From NCBI GenBank assembly GCA_014843695.1, contig CM026391.1, positions 36,081,711 to 36,145,710 on the forward strand: 64,000 nt of DNA, given 5' to 3'. Under the pieces are notes generated by a model. That model was not told where the DNA came from, did no database searches, and saw only the letters and a list, made by a program, of their open reading frames with translations. Position numbers and translations under genes: made by a program. Below are positions 26,001-41,000 of the stretch, piece after piece (the first letter of the stretch is position 1; each line of letters opens with the position of its first letter). This DNA comes from Archivesica marissinica. Taxonomy: Eukaryota > Mollusca > Bivalvia > Venerida > Vesicomyidae.

Positions 26001-29000
26001 TCTAGAATATTCGGTATTATACAGTACAGTACGTATGCAATCTAGAATATTCGGTATTATACAGTACAGTACGTATGCAATCTAGAATATTCGGTATTAT
26101 ACAGTACAGTACGTATGCAATCTAGAATATTCGGTATTATACAGTACAGTACGTATGCAATCTAGAATATTCGGTATTATACAGTACAGTACGTATGCAA
26201 TCTAGAATATTCGGTATTATACAGTACAGTACGTATGCAATCTAGAATATTCGGTATTATACAGTACAGTACGTATGCAATCTAGAATATTCGGTATTAT
26301 ACAGTACAGTACGTATGCAATCTAGAATATTCGGTATTATACAGTACAGTACGTATGCAATCTAGAATATTCGGTATTATACAGTACAGTACGTATGCAA
26401 TCTAGAATATTCGGTATTATACAGTACAGTACGTATGCAATCTAGAATATTCGGTATTATACAGTACAGTACGTATGCAATCTAGAATATTCGGGGCTAT
26501 TGTCCTCCCTACCCGGGGCAAATGTTCGCTCTTGCAAAACAGAGTCGGGGCAGTTGTCCTCCCTAGTCGGGGCAGATGTCCGCCTCTACATAGCAGAGTC
26601 GGGGCAGATGTCCGCCTTGTAAAACAGAATCGGGGCAGATGTCCGCCCATGCAAAACAGAGTCAGGGCAGTTGTCCTCTTTAGTCGGGGCTGATGTCCGC
26701 CTCTGCAAAACATAGTTGGGGCAGATGTCCGCCTTTGCAAAACAGAGTCGGGGCAGATGTCCTCCCTAGCCATTTTTGGAGTCGGGGCAGATGTCCTCCC
26801 TAGCCATTTTTGGAGTCGGGGCAGATGTCCTCCCTAGCCATTTTTGGAGTCGGGGCAGATGTCCTCCCTAGCCATTTTTGGAGTCGGGGCAGATGTCCTC
26901 CCTAGCCATTTTTGGAGTCGGGGCAGATGTCCTCCCTAGCCATTTTTGGAGTCGGGGCAGATGTCCTCCCTAGCCATTTTTGGAGTCGGGGCAGATGTCC
27001 TCCCTAGCCATTTTTGGAGTCGGGGCAGATGTCCTTCGGGGCAAATGTCCTACAATCATTCCCGATTATTCCCTACATATGAATTAATATGGAATCTGTA
27101 TTGCTGACAGTATCTGGATCATCGACTAAGTTTTTAATTTATTTTAAATGTGTTTATGTTGTTTTTTTATGTTTCATTTCTGTTGTGAATTGTACTTATA
27201 TTGTTGAGGAAATGAAATACAGTATATCTCTTATATATGTATGTCAGTGTCAATTCCAATACATTCAGTCAAATTTTAATATAAGTTCTAAGTGAATTAT
27301 GAAAGTAACATATATGTGTGTGGAACCTATATGGACATTACACTAGAGTCATAGATAGTTTGAATTGTAACACGATAATATTTCATGGTCTATTCACAAG
27401 TAGCTTGTTCTTATACTGGAATTATCTACTGCAGCACATCATTGTAATTTAACACTGTTCAAACAAACACTTTATATTATGGTCATACATTGTTTAAATT
27501 TCATATATAAATTTATGTTTATTTACTTGTAATCCTTGTATGTCGAGGGAAATAACGAGTATATAATTATATACAACAGGAAATTGATAGATACATTGAT
27601 GTTTTATACAAATAAATGGCAGGTATTTCCTCGTTCCCACTCTTTGTGCCACACAATATCTACGTACTATAATCATGACCATCCATCAGCAATAGTTACT
27701 GCTTTATATGCCACTGGCATCCATCTTATTGTAGTGTAGTGTAGTGTAGTATAACATCAATAGTTACTGCTTTATATGCCGCTGACATCCATCTTATTGT
27801 AGTGTAGTGTAGTATAACATCAATAGTTACTGCTTTATATGCCACTGGCACATATCTTATTGTAGTGTAGTGTAGTATAACATCAATAGTTACTGCTTTA
27901 TATGCCACTGGCATCCATCTTATTGTAGTGTAGTGTAGTATAACATCAATAGTTACTGCTTTATATGCCGCTGACATCCATCTTATTGTAGTGTAGTGTA
28001 GTGTAGTATAACATCAATAGTTACTGCTTTATATGCCGCTGACATCCATCTTATTGTAGTGTAGTGTAGTATAACATCAATAGTTACTGCTTTATATGCC
28101 GCTGACATCCATCTTATTGTAGTGTAGTGTAGTATAACATCAATAGTTACTGCTTTATATGCCACTGACATCCATCTTATTGTAGTGTAGTATAACATAA
28201 ATAGTTACTGCTTTATATGCCACTGACATCCATCTTATTGTAGTGTAGTGTAGTATAACATCAATAGTTACTGCTTTATATGCCACTGACATCCATCTTA
28301 TTGTAGTGTAGTGTAGTATAACATCAATAGTTACTGCTTTATATGCCGCTGACATCCATCTTATTGTAGTGTAGTGTAGTATAACATCAATAGTTACTGC
28401 TTTATATGCCGCTGACATCCATCTTATTGTAGTGTAGTGTAGTATAACATCAATAGTTACTGCTTTATATGCCACTGGCATCCATCTTATTGTAGTGTAG
28501 TATTAACATCAATAGTTACTGCTTTATATGCCACTGACATCCATCTTATTGTAGTGTAGTGTAGTATAACATCAATAGTTACTGCTTTATATGCCGCTGA
28601 CATCCATCTTATTGTAGTGTAGTGTAGTATAACATCAATAGTTACTGCTTTATATGCCACTGACATCCATCTTATTGTAGTGTAGTGTAGTATAACATCA
28701 ATAGTTACTGCTTTATATGCCACTGGCATCCATCTTATTGTAGTGTAGTGTAGTATAACATCAATAGTTACTGCTTTATATGCCACTGACATCCATCTTA
28801 TTGTAGTGTAGTGTAGTATAACATCAATAGTTACTGCTTTATATGCCGCTGACATCCATCTTATTGTAGTGTAGTGTAGTATAACATCAATAGTTACTGC
28901 TTTATATGCCGCTGACATCCATCTTATTGTAGTGTAGTGTAGTATAACATCAATAGTTACTGCTTTATATGCCGCTGACATCCATCTTATTGTAGTGTAG

Positions 29001-32000
29001 TGTAGTATAACATCAATAGTTACTGCTTTATATGCCGCTGACATCCATCTTATTGTAGTGTAGTGTAGTATAACATCAATAGTTACTGCTTTATATGCCA
29101 CTGACATCCATCTTATTGTAGTGTAGTGTAGTGTAGTATAACATCAATAGTTACTGCTTTATATGCCACTGACATCCATCTTATTGTAGTGTAGTGTAGT
29201 ATAACATCAATAGTTACTGCTTTATATGCCGCTGGCATCCATCTTATTGTAGTGTAGTATAACATCAATAGTTACTGCTTTATATGCCACTGACATCCAT
29301 CTTATTGTAGTGTAGTGTAGTATAACATCAATAGTTACTGCTTTATATGCCGCTGGCATCCATCTTATTGTAGTGTAGTGTAGTATAACATCAATAGTTA
29401 CTGCTTTATATGCCGCTGACATCCATCTTATTGTAGTGTAGTGTAGTGTAGTATAACATCAATAGTTACTGCTTTATATGCCGCTGACATCCATCTTATT
29501 GTAGTGTAGTGTAGTGTAGTATAACATCAATAGTTACTGCTTTATATGCCGCTGACATCCATCTTATTGTAGTGTAGTGTAGTGTAGTATAACATCAATA
29601 GTTACTGCTTTATATGCCGCTGACATCCATCTTATTGTAGTGTAGTGTAGTGTAGTATAACATCAATAGTTACTGCTTTATATGCCGCTGACATCCATCT
29701 TATTGTAGTGTAGTATAACATCAATAGTTACTGCTTTATATGCTACTGGCATCCATCTTATTGTAGTGTAGTGTAGTATAACATCAATAGTTACTGCTTT
29801 ATATGCCGCTGACATCCATCTTATTGTAGTGTAGTATAACATCAATAGTTACTGCTTTATATGCCACTGACATCCATCTTATTGTAGTGTAGTATAACAT
29901 CAATAGTTACTGCTTTATATGCCGCTGACATCCATCTTATTGTAGTGTAGTGTAGTATAACATCAATAGTTACTGCTGTATATGCCGCTGACATCCATCT
30001 TATTATTTTAGTGTAGTACTAGTATAACATAAATAGTTACAGTGTATTTTTCGACACTACTCCCTTCAGACAAATATTTCCAGCAAATTTTAAATTTAAT
30101 ATGTTCAATCAGGGCCTGTTTTATCTAGCTATAGTCCTGGTTCAATCCATATAGTTCTATATATCATATAGCCATATTGTATTTGTTTGTCGGAGGTTTA
30201 GCGTTACTGTTTTATCTAGCTATAGTCCTGGTTCAATCCATATAGTTCTATATATCATATAGCCATATTGTATTTGTTTGTCGGAGGTTTCGCGTTACTG
30301 GGTCACGTGATCATAGGGGCGGAGCGATATGACATTTCACGATTCGTTAATTGTGTTCAGGTATGCACATACAACTTTTTATATTGCTGCCATTCAGGAA
30401 CTTTGTTTTGCATGGCAATACTTGATTCACTGCAGATCCAGTACGATGTGTATGATCCCAAAACCTACTCTCTCAACAAGGACAAGTTTCCCGAGCACGA
30501 GATAATCTATGTTGACGACGACATTATAGAGTATGTATACATTATAAATGTGTCTGTATACAAGTTCCCACATACACAAGATAATCTATGTGGACGACGA
30601 CATTATAGAGTATGTATACATTATAAATGTGTCTGTATACAAGTTCCCCGAGCACGAGATAATCTATGTGGACGACGACATTTTAGAGTATGTATAAAAT
30701 TAAATGTTATTTTTCATCGAGGTATGAAATGTCAGTTTTTTACAACTAATTTGCATAAAGACTTACCTTGATGAAATGCAGAAAAAGAATATTACAACTA
30801 AATTTTAGAAATTACAAGCAAGTTGCTTATTTGATTCATCAACATTTCCATTTCAATCTTTTACGCGCAATCGCACATTAATAATCACTCTGGATACTTA
30901 GAATAATATTGCAGTTCATTGGGTTATGAACAGCGATCACATGGACTGAATCAGCCAATCAGAATGGCAACGTAGCAAGAAGTTTGTAATTGTAATATAT
31001 TTAAGGTTATTGAGACTGAGGGAGGAGAGACTGGCAGCCTGTAATGATGATGAGGACCGTCTGTCTCCAATCCTAGAATTCACCCCCAAATGGAATGCCG
31101 TAACAGCGTACAAAGAGAAGGGTGAACGGCGGGAGATTGATCGGCGATCGTGGATAAACATGGAAGATCAACTGTTACGCTACACTGTAGACTCAGTCGG
31201 CATTCCACAGTAAGAAATGTTTCCGAAAGAGAAATGGGAATACCGTCATTTGCTATGTATGCCACGCACATTTATTACTGAACTCCTTGTAGAATTTCTC
31301 CAGTGCGCATTATACACAGGTACAGCATTTCAAATTTTTTCAAGATAAAATTACCCAATATTTAGCGAAAATTGGATCAAAATTTGACACACGACGGGTC
31401 CCATTATGATTCAACAAGTTGCCATGTCCAGTAACCGTTATAAAATAGCTATTAAAACCATCTGCCGATAGTCTAAATATAGATAGAATGAATAAGACCA
31501 AATATGAACATATATTGTGTTATCTATGCTAAATTTTAACAATTTCGCCTGAAATGGAAACATTTATAAAACATGTGCCAGTTGCACATCATGTGTCGCG
31601 TGAAGGGCTATTCCCTGTCTCGTACCATATCATACACAGTAACTCAGTTGCACATCATGTGTCGCTTGAAGGGCTATTCCCTGTCTCGTACCATATCATA
31701 CACAGTTGCACATCATGTGTCGCGTGAAGGGCTATTCCCTGTCTCGTACCATATCATACACAGTTGCACATCATGTGTCGCGTGAAGGGCTTTTCCCTGT
31801 CTCGTACCATATCATACACAGTTGCACATCATGTGTCGCGTGAAGGGCTTTTCCCTGTCTCGTACCATATCATACACAACGCAATGCACAATCGGATAAC
31901 GATGGTGTTACAGAATAATAACTTATTTACACGTGGCTGTGACTGGCAAAAACATGATAAACACAAGTGATTCCCAATAGTATTTCTTCTTTGTGTATTT

Positions 32001-35000
32001 GTAATGTTGAAGTGGAGAAGTCATAGGATGAAGCAAAATGAGGTTTAAATTCAGGTTCATAATAGTATTTCTGTATTTTTGTTTTTAATAGCTAGTACCG
32101 CGATATACCCATAATACATCCTAGGCCGTTTTTTTCCATTATTACCAGGGATGGCAATGAATAGCGATTATACTATTCGAATATTCGGTCGGGAAGGTAT
32201 TCGAATATTCGATAGAATTCTATCAAAATCTCAAAATCACTCAAACTCTTATAAAAATTGCCAAACTAACCTAATTTCTATTTTATGCGTAAATGTCATC
32301 TTCTACAAATGATTATTCAGATTGATATTGTACCCGAATATCTTAAATCCAATTTGCATAGATTATGCCTAGCATTTCCAAACGTGTGACTGAGCGGTTG
32401 GCATTTTTGAGGACAATACAATATTTGTTTCCGAATATATTCGAATACTGGAACAGTATTTGGATATTCGGACGTTCGAGCGAGTATTCGAATATTCGTT
32501 GCCATCCCTAATTATTACGCATGAAAGTAGGATAAAGTTTAATATTTTATGATCACTTTATTACACTATATTGTTATTTTAGGAACCCTTTGGGTAGAAC
32601 TGGTCTTCGAGGTAAGGGAATCTTGTGGCGCTGGGGCCCTAACCATGTGATCAAAGCAGTTGTAACGAGATGGAGACGAAAGTATGGCCCCGACCTCAAT
32701 ACGATGACAGACTTTCTGTATGTAGAGGGGAAACGTCTACTCGAATTTATATCAGTGCAGAAAGATAGTTTCATGGATTCCAGCTATGCCTTGCCCGGTG
32801 TAAGTATGCACATTAAACAGTTTCATGGATTCCAGCTATGCCTTACCCTGTGTAAGTATGCACATTAAACAGTTTCATGGATTCCAGCTATGCCTTACCC
32901 TGTGTAAGTATGCACATTAAACAGTTTCATGGATTCCAGCTATGCCTTGCCCGGTGTAAGTATGCACATTAAACAGTTTCATGGATTCCAGCTATGCCTT
33001 ACCCTGTGTAAGTATGCACATTAAACAGTTTCATGGAAAATGGTAGGTTTTCAGTTTGTCTACTTTAGTGCTACTAGAAGTAGGACCCGACAGAGAAACA
33101 CTTATTTCAGAAAACGAATGATTTTGTTTGATGACATTTGTGTATTTTAAAAGAAATTGTACTTTAAAGCTGACAAAGCTTTGCAGGGTCCATTCATTTT
33201 AAAGGTAAGGTAGTAATGAGGATCTGTGTAAAATGGTGATTGTTGGGGGGTTAAGCTGGAGAGAGATGTGGAAGACACAGTGTCACAGTGATATCTCACT
33301 GTTCTATGTTTCATAGAGGCTATGCAGCGAGCAGTTGGTTGGGATGTACAAAATTGAATAAGCTGTAAATAAAACAGCTATTAGTGAAGATGGAAGTATA
33401 CAACTCTAAGAAAGTAGACAGTTGGTTGCCAAGCTTCCCCCAAATGTGCCTCAAACTTCTCCCAAATATACCACAAACTTCTCCCAAATATACCGCAACC
33501 TTCTACCAAATATACCACAAACTTCTCCCAAATATACCACAAACTTCTCCCAAATAGAAATTAATCCACACACTTCTCCCAAATATACCACAAACCTTTC
33601 TCAAATATACCACACACTTCCAAATATACCACAAACTTCCAAATATACCACAAACTTCCAAATATACCACACACTTCCAAATATACCACAAACTTCTCCC
33701 AAATATACCACAAACTTCCAAAATATACCACAAACTTCTCCCAAATATACCACAAACTTCTCCCTAATATACCACAAACTTCCAAAATATACCACAAACT
33801 TCCAAATATACCACAAACTTCTCCCAAATATACCACACACTTCTCCCAATTATACCACAAACTTCTCCCAAATATACCACAAACTTCCAAATATACCACA
33901 AACTTCTCCCAAATATACCACAAACTTCTCCCAAATATACCACAAACTTCCAAATATACCACAAACTTCTCCCTAATATACCACAAACTTCTTCCAAATA
34001 TACCACAGACTTCTCCCAAATATACCACAAACTTCTCCCAAATATACCACGAACTTCTCCCTAATATACCACAAACTTCTTCCAAATATACCACAGACTT
34101 CTCCCAAATATACCACAAACCTTTCTCAAATATACCACAAACTTCTCCCTAATATACCACAAACTTCTCCCAAATAGAAATTAATCCACACACTTCTCCC
34201 AAATGTACCACAAACTTTTCTCAAATATACCACAAACTTCTCCCTAATATACCACAACTTTCAAAATATACCACAAACTTCTCCCAAATATACCACAAAC
34301 TTCTCCCTAATATACCACAAACTTCCAAAATATACCACAAACTTCCAAACATACCACAAACTTCTCCCAAATATACCACAAACTTCTCCCAAATATACCA
34401 CAAACTTCTCCCAAATATTCCACAAACTTCTCCCAAATATACCACAAACTTCTCCCTAATATACCACAAACTTCTCCCAAATATTCCACAAACTTCTCCC
34501 AAATATACCACAAACTTCTCCCTAATATACCACAAACTTCTCCCAAATATACCACAAACTGCTCCCTAATATTCCACAAACTTCTCCCAAATATACCACA
34601 CACTTCTCCCAAATATACCACAAACTTCCAAAATATACCACAATCTTCTCCCAAATAAACCACAAACTTCCAAAATATTTCACAAACTTCTCCCAAATAT
34701 ACCACAAACTTCTCCCAAATATACCACAAACTTCCAAAATATACCACAAACTTCTCCCAAATATACCACAAACTTCCAAAATATACCACAAACTTCCAAA
34801 ATAATTATTTACCACAAACTTCTCCCAAATATACCACAAACTTCTCCCAAATATACCACAAACTTCCAAAATATACCACAAACTTCTCCCAAATATACCA
34901 CAAACTTCTCCCAAATATACCACAAACTTCTCCCAAATATACCACAAACTTCCAAAATATACCACAAACTTCTCCCAAATATACCACAAACTTTTCTCAA

Positions 35001-38000
35001 ATATACCACAAACTTCTCCCTAATATACCACAACTTCTCCCTAATATACCACAAACTTCTCCCAAATATACCACAACTTCTCCCTAATATACCACAAACT
35101 TCTCCCTAATATACCACAAACTTCTCCCAAATATACCGCAACCTTCTCCCAAATATACCACAAACTTCTCCCAAATATACCACAAACTTCTCCCAAATAG
35201 AAATTAATCCACACACTTCTCCCAAATGTACCACAAACTTTTCTCAAATATACCACAAACTTCTCCCTAATATACCACAACTTCCAAAATATACCACAAA
35301 CTTCTCCCAAATATTACACAAACATCTCCCAAATAAAAATTATACCACACATTTCTCCCAAATGTACCACAAACTTTTCTCAAATATACCACAAACTTCT
35401 CCCAAATATACCACAAACTTTTCTCAAATATACCACAAACTTCTCCCAAATAGAAATTAATCCACACACTTCTCCCAAATGTACCACAAACTTCTCCCTA
35501 ATATACCACAATCTTCCAAAATATACCACAAACTTCCAAAATATACCACAAACTTCTCCCTAATATACCACAAACTTCCAAAATATACCACAAACTTCTC
35601 CCTAATATACCACAAACTTCCAAAATATACCACAAACTTCTCCCAAATATACCACAAACATCTCCCAAATAAAAATTATACCACACATTTCTCCCAAATG
35701 TACCACAAACTTTTCTCAAATATACCACAAACTTCTCCCAAATATACCACAAACTTCCAAAATATACCACAAACTTCTCCCAAATATACCACAAACTTCT
35801 CCCAAATATACCACAATCTTCTCCCAAATATACCACAAACTTCCAAAATATACCACACACTTCTCCCAAATGTACCACAAACTTTTCTCGAAAAATAAAC
35901 CACAATCTTCTCCCTAATATACCACAAACTTCTCCCAAATATACCACAAACTTTTCTCAAATATACCACAAACTTCTCCCTAATATACCACAACTTCTCC
36001 CAAATATACCACAAACATCTCCCAAATAAAAATTATACCACACATTTCTCCCAAATGTACCACAAACTTCTCCCAAATATACCACAAACTTTTCTCAAAT
36101 ATACCACAAACTTCCAAAATATACCACACACTTCTCCCAAATGTACCACAAACTTTTCTCGAAAAATAAACCACAATCTTCTCCCTAATATACCACAAAC
36201 TTCTCCCAAATATACCACAAACTTCTCCCAAATATACCACAAACATCTCCCAAATAAAAATTATACCACACATTTCTCCCAAATGTACCACAAACTTCTC
36301 CCAAATATACCACAAACTTTTCTCAAATATACCACAAACTTCCAAAATATACCACACACTTCTCCCAAATGTACCACAAACTTTTCTCGAAAAATAAACC
36401 ACAATCTTCTCCCTAATATACCACAACTTCTCCCTAATATACCACAAACTTCCAAAATATACCACAAACTTCTCCCAAATATACCACAAACATCTCCCAA
36501 ATAAAAATTATACCACACATTTCTCCCAAATGTACCACAAACTTTTCTCAAATATACCACAAACTTCTCCCAAATATACCACAAACTTTTCTCAAATATA
36601 CCACAAAAGTCTCCCTAATAAACGGCAATTTGTTTTCCTAATATACCACAAACTTCTCCCTAATATACCACAAATTTCTCCCAAATATACCACAAACTTC
36701 TCCCTAATATACCACAAACTTCTCCCAAATATACCACAAACTTTTCTCAAATATACCACAAACTTCTCCCTAATATACCACAAACTTCTCCCAATTATAC
36801 CACAAACTTCTCCCAAATATACCACAAACATTTCTCAAATATACCACAAACATTTCTCAAATATACCACAAACTTCTCCCTAATATACCACAAACTTCTC
36901 CCAAATATACCACAAACTTTTCTCAAATATACCACAAACTTCTCCCTAATATACCACAAACTTCTCCCAATTATACCACAAACTTCTCCCAAATATACCA
37001 GAAACTTTTCTCAAATATACCACATACTTCTCCCTAATATACCACAAACTTCTCCAAAATATACCACAAACTTCTCCCAGATATACCACAAACCTCTCCC
37101 AAATATACCACAATCTTCTCCCAAATATACCACAACATTTCCTCCCAAATATACCACAAAATCTCCCAAATATTGGTCGCTTATGACGTCAGTATTTTTT
37201 ACTATCAATGTGTGTATTTTACGTTTATTTATCATCGTTACCGGTTGCCCATATGAGCGACGCCTCCTAAAGAGATTAGTAATTTTAGATTTTGGAGGAT
37301 AGTGCATGATACAGACAGAGACCCATTCCAGGGTCTCCTCTGGTTCTTTTACGTGCATGGTGTAAGCACCGACACGAGACCTCGGTTTAACGTCCCATCT
37401 GAAAGACTGTTAATTTTATTAGGGTCAGACGGATTAGGTTTTACTATCAATTTAAGAAATGCACATAATGTATAAGATAAGAAATTCCTATTGATTACAT
37501 CATCATTCACATGTATAGTCCCATAAGTTTATATCCTGGATTTAACGAAATATCATGCCATTCAAACAAAGTGAGGTGCTTGGAAACATCGTTCACATGG
37601 CAACAGTTTCAAACTTTTACACTGTTTGATTTAGAATTTTAGCGACATAGTTTTAACTAATAATCCCTTCGGGAAAATGTGTAATTTTAGTCTAATTTAA
37701 CCCTTTCCTTCATAGATATTTAGGTTAATATACTATTATATCTCCATACAAATGACAGCCATTTAACCCTTTCCTTCATAGAGATTTAGGTTAATATCTC
37801 CATACAAACGACAGCCATTTAGCTATCATGCAGTGGATAAGTAGTTGCCATATCTATCCCACCTCCATAGATATTACTGGAACTACATGAGATTCTGGCC
37901 TTTATTATGAACATTGGTTTGGCTACTACATTGTCAATGTATGTCGTATTGGTAATGGCGTCAAGAGGTGCTTCTATGAGGGAAAGGGTTTATGAACATT

Positions 38001-41000
38001 GGTTTGGCTACTACATTGTCAACGTATGTCGTATTGGTAATAGCATCAAGAGGTGCTTCTATGAGGGAAAGGGTTATGAACATTGGTTTGGCTACTACAT
38101 TGTCAATGTATGTCGTATTGGTAATGGCGTCAAGCGGTGCTTCTATGAGGGAAAGGGTTTATGAACATTGGTTTGGCTACTACATTGTCAATGTATGTCG
38201 TATTGGTATTGGCGTCAAGAGGTGCTTCTATGAGGGAATGGGTTTATGAACATTGGTTTGGCTACTACATTGTCAATGTATGTCGTATTGGTAATGGCGT
38301 CAAGAGGTGCTTCTATGAGGGAACGGGTTTATGAACATTGGTTTGGCTACTACATTGTCAATGTATGTCGTATTGGTAATGGCATCAAGAGGTGCTTCTA
38401 TGAGGGAAAGGGTTTATGAACATTGGTTTGGCTACTACATTGTCAATGTATGTCGTATTGGTAATGGCATCAAGAGGTGCTTCTATGAGGGAAAAGGTTT
38501 ATGAACATTGGTTTGGCTACTACATTGTCAATGTATGTCGTATTGGTAATGGCATCAAGAGGTGCTTCTATGAGGGAAAAGGTTTACGAACATTGGTTTG
38601 GCTACTACATTGTCAATGTATGTCGTATTGGTAATGGCATCAAGAGGTGCTTCTATGAGGGAACGGGTTTATGAACATTGGTTTGGCTACTACATTGTCA
38701 ATGTATGTCGTATTGGTATTGGCATCAAGAGGTGCTTCTATGAGCAGAAGGTGAAGACATGTTGGTGAGGTTGGGTGTTAGAACATGCATTATGTCAATG
38801 TTTGCTTTCGTTTCAGGATATTTTGCATGGTCTGAGTAATCCGTACAGTATTTTGTGCAAGTCTTTCATGTGTCAGGTGTTTGATGAGCAGGACATTGGT
38901 CAGTTTAACAAGTATGACCAGTGTGAGATGATCCAGGTGAGTGTGTGTTTTACGTTTATTTATCGTCGTTACCGGTTGCCCATATGAGCGACGCCTCCTG
39001 AAGAGATTAGTCATTTTACAGACAGAGACCCATTCCAAAGTCTGTTACATGCACGATGTAAAGCACCGACACTAGACCTCGGTTTAAAGTCCCATCTGAA
39101 AGAGTGTTAATTTTATTAGGGTCAGGCGGTGGATCGAACCTGCGATCCCTGGATTACCATTCCAGCGTATTACCACTGGACTACAGATCCGTCTGTTGAT
39201 CCAGGTGAGATATTGGATGGTTGTTTTATCGTCGCCACATTGTTAATCATGGCGATGCCTCTAGAAGTATATTAGTCATGTTACCGGAGCGGGCCAAAGG
39301 TACTCCATTATAAACACTTTTTATGATTTTTACAAGAAAAGTATAATTGTTGTCATCATTGCATCTACCGGTATCTTTGCTTTGCAATGAAATATAGAAA
39401 TTTATCAGTGAAGTAAAATGAAAGCAGTGGAATAACACTGATTTCTCACTACTTTGCACATCAACACGAACGTTTTCGGACTCGTCGGTGACGTTATTTG
39501 TAACGTCTATTATGACGTCATTTAGGGTCCTATAAACACAGTCTTCTACCACTATTTAGCACACAATTGCATCGTTTACTATCATAAAAACACTTTACAG
39601 CCTAAGATGAAATAAATGTTTGTTTGTTTAAGTGAATGAATAATATTTAAGCTATTTTTAGCTCACCTGAGCAAATCTCATGTGAGATATTGTTACCACA
39701 ATGTATCTGTCCTGCGGTTGTGAACATTTTCAAACCGCTTCTCCTCAGTAACCATTTTATGGTCATGATACTTGGGTCGGTGGGGGATTACATGTGTTAA
39801 AATCACGTTGTTACGTAGTCCAAGATGGCCGGTGCTATCTAAAAATAGCTCAAATTCTTAAAAGATATACTTCTCACGAACCGCCAGCCGAATTACCCGC
39901 GGTATAAAATGAGTACAGGTGAGTGATGTTGTTATAGATTTCAAAATTCTTCTTCACCCAAACTGCTTGGCCAATAGTAGCCAAATTTCACAGTTATGGT
40001 CCATGGGTGAAGCCTTTTGAGATTTGTTCAAATGGAGGTTGTCGCGGATAAAAGATGGTCACCATCTTAAAAATAACACAAATTCTTAAACCATATTCTC
40101 ACGAACCACCAGTCGGATTTTGGCAACATTTGGTAGTGATGATCAATGTACAATGCTATTTCAAAGTTAATACAAAGTTGACCCCACGGTAAAAAAGGAA
40201 ATCAGGTGAGCGATACAGGGCAATTGTGGCCCTCGGGTTATCATGTGTGGCGCAATAATGCTTTCAATGTTCATTCGGTGAAATATAATTTCATCATACA
40301 TTAGTACAAACAAATATCCTCTTAATCTTCCTTAGATGTCAAACCCATTGCAGGAATGTAGTCATATATGTTTTGGAGGATATTGCGACATGCAGAAGAT
40401 CCTCCCAATTCCAGACGCACTGCTCGGTTTTTTACATGCCCGGTGTATATGTATAGCACCCATACATGAGGCATCGGTTTATAGTCTAGTCCCATTTGAA
40501 AGACTGGTAATATTATTAGAGTCAAACGTGGGATCGAACCTGTGATCCCTGGATTCACAGTCAAACATGTGAACCACTGGACCACTAATACCATAAATAC
40601 TGGCTCGTAAGTTATAACCTTTTTTTATACAAATTTATTTTAGCTCGATTGCAAAACAAGTTCTTACAACTTATATTAATCACTCTCGAGACCTCATTCC
40701 TGATGGAATCCATCGCCATGAGGGTGAGAGAGAAGAGGCAATGTGGAATTTAAATGCCTTGCCTAAGGGCACAATCGTAACGGCTCCAGCGAGGCTCGAA
40801 CTCCGGACCTTTCGCACCTGAAGTGAACGCACATCCACTGCGCCATCATGATTTCCACTTTATAACCTTGGGGGGGGGGGAGAGGTTGGATTTATGGATT
40901 ATATTGATGTTGCTTCGAGTTTTCTCAACTGGAAATATTGGCATCATTGATGAAGTCACAGTTCATTTTAAAAACATCGGAAGCCCCTGAAGAAGGAATT

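Larger units (their letters stand above)
25145..27076. mobile_element. Mutator-like (MULE) DNA transposon, decayed
   Basis: An 11-bp direct repeat TTATTCCCTAC flanks the element (25145-25155 and 27066-27076), the size typical of MULE target duplications. Long inverted ends are built of GGACATTTGCCCCGAAGGAC and repeats of GGACATCTGCCCCGACTC, on the plus strand at the left (25163-25350) and the minus strand at the right (26500-27050). Between them lie a broken MULE-type domain (25375-25715) and a 40-bp array. The outermost bases of the two ends differ by an indel. Confidence 0.8.

Noticed and set aside
33422..36883. Many long ORFs on both strands
   Set aside because: All are translations of the short-unit array at 33435-37172.
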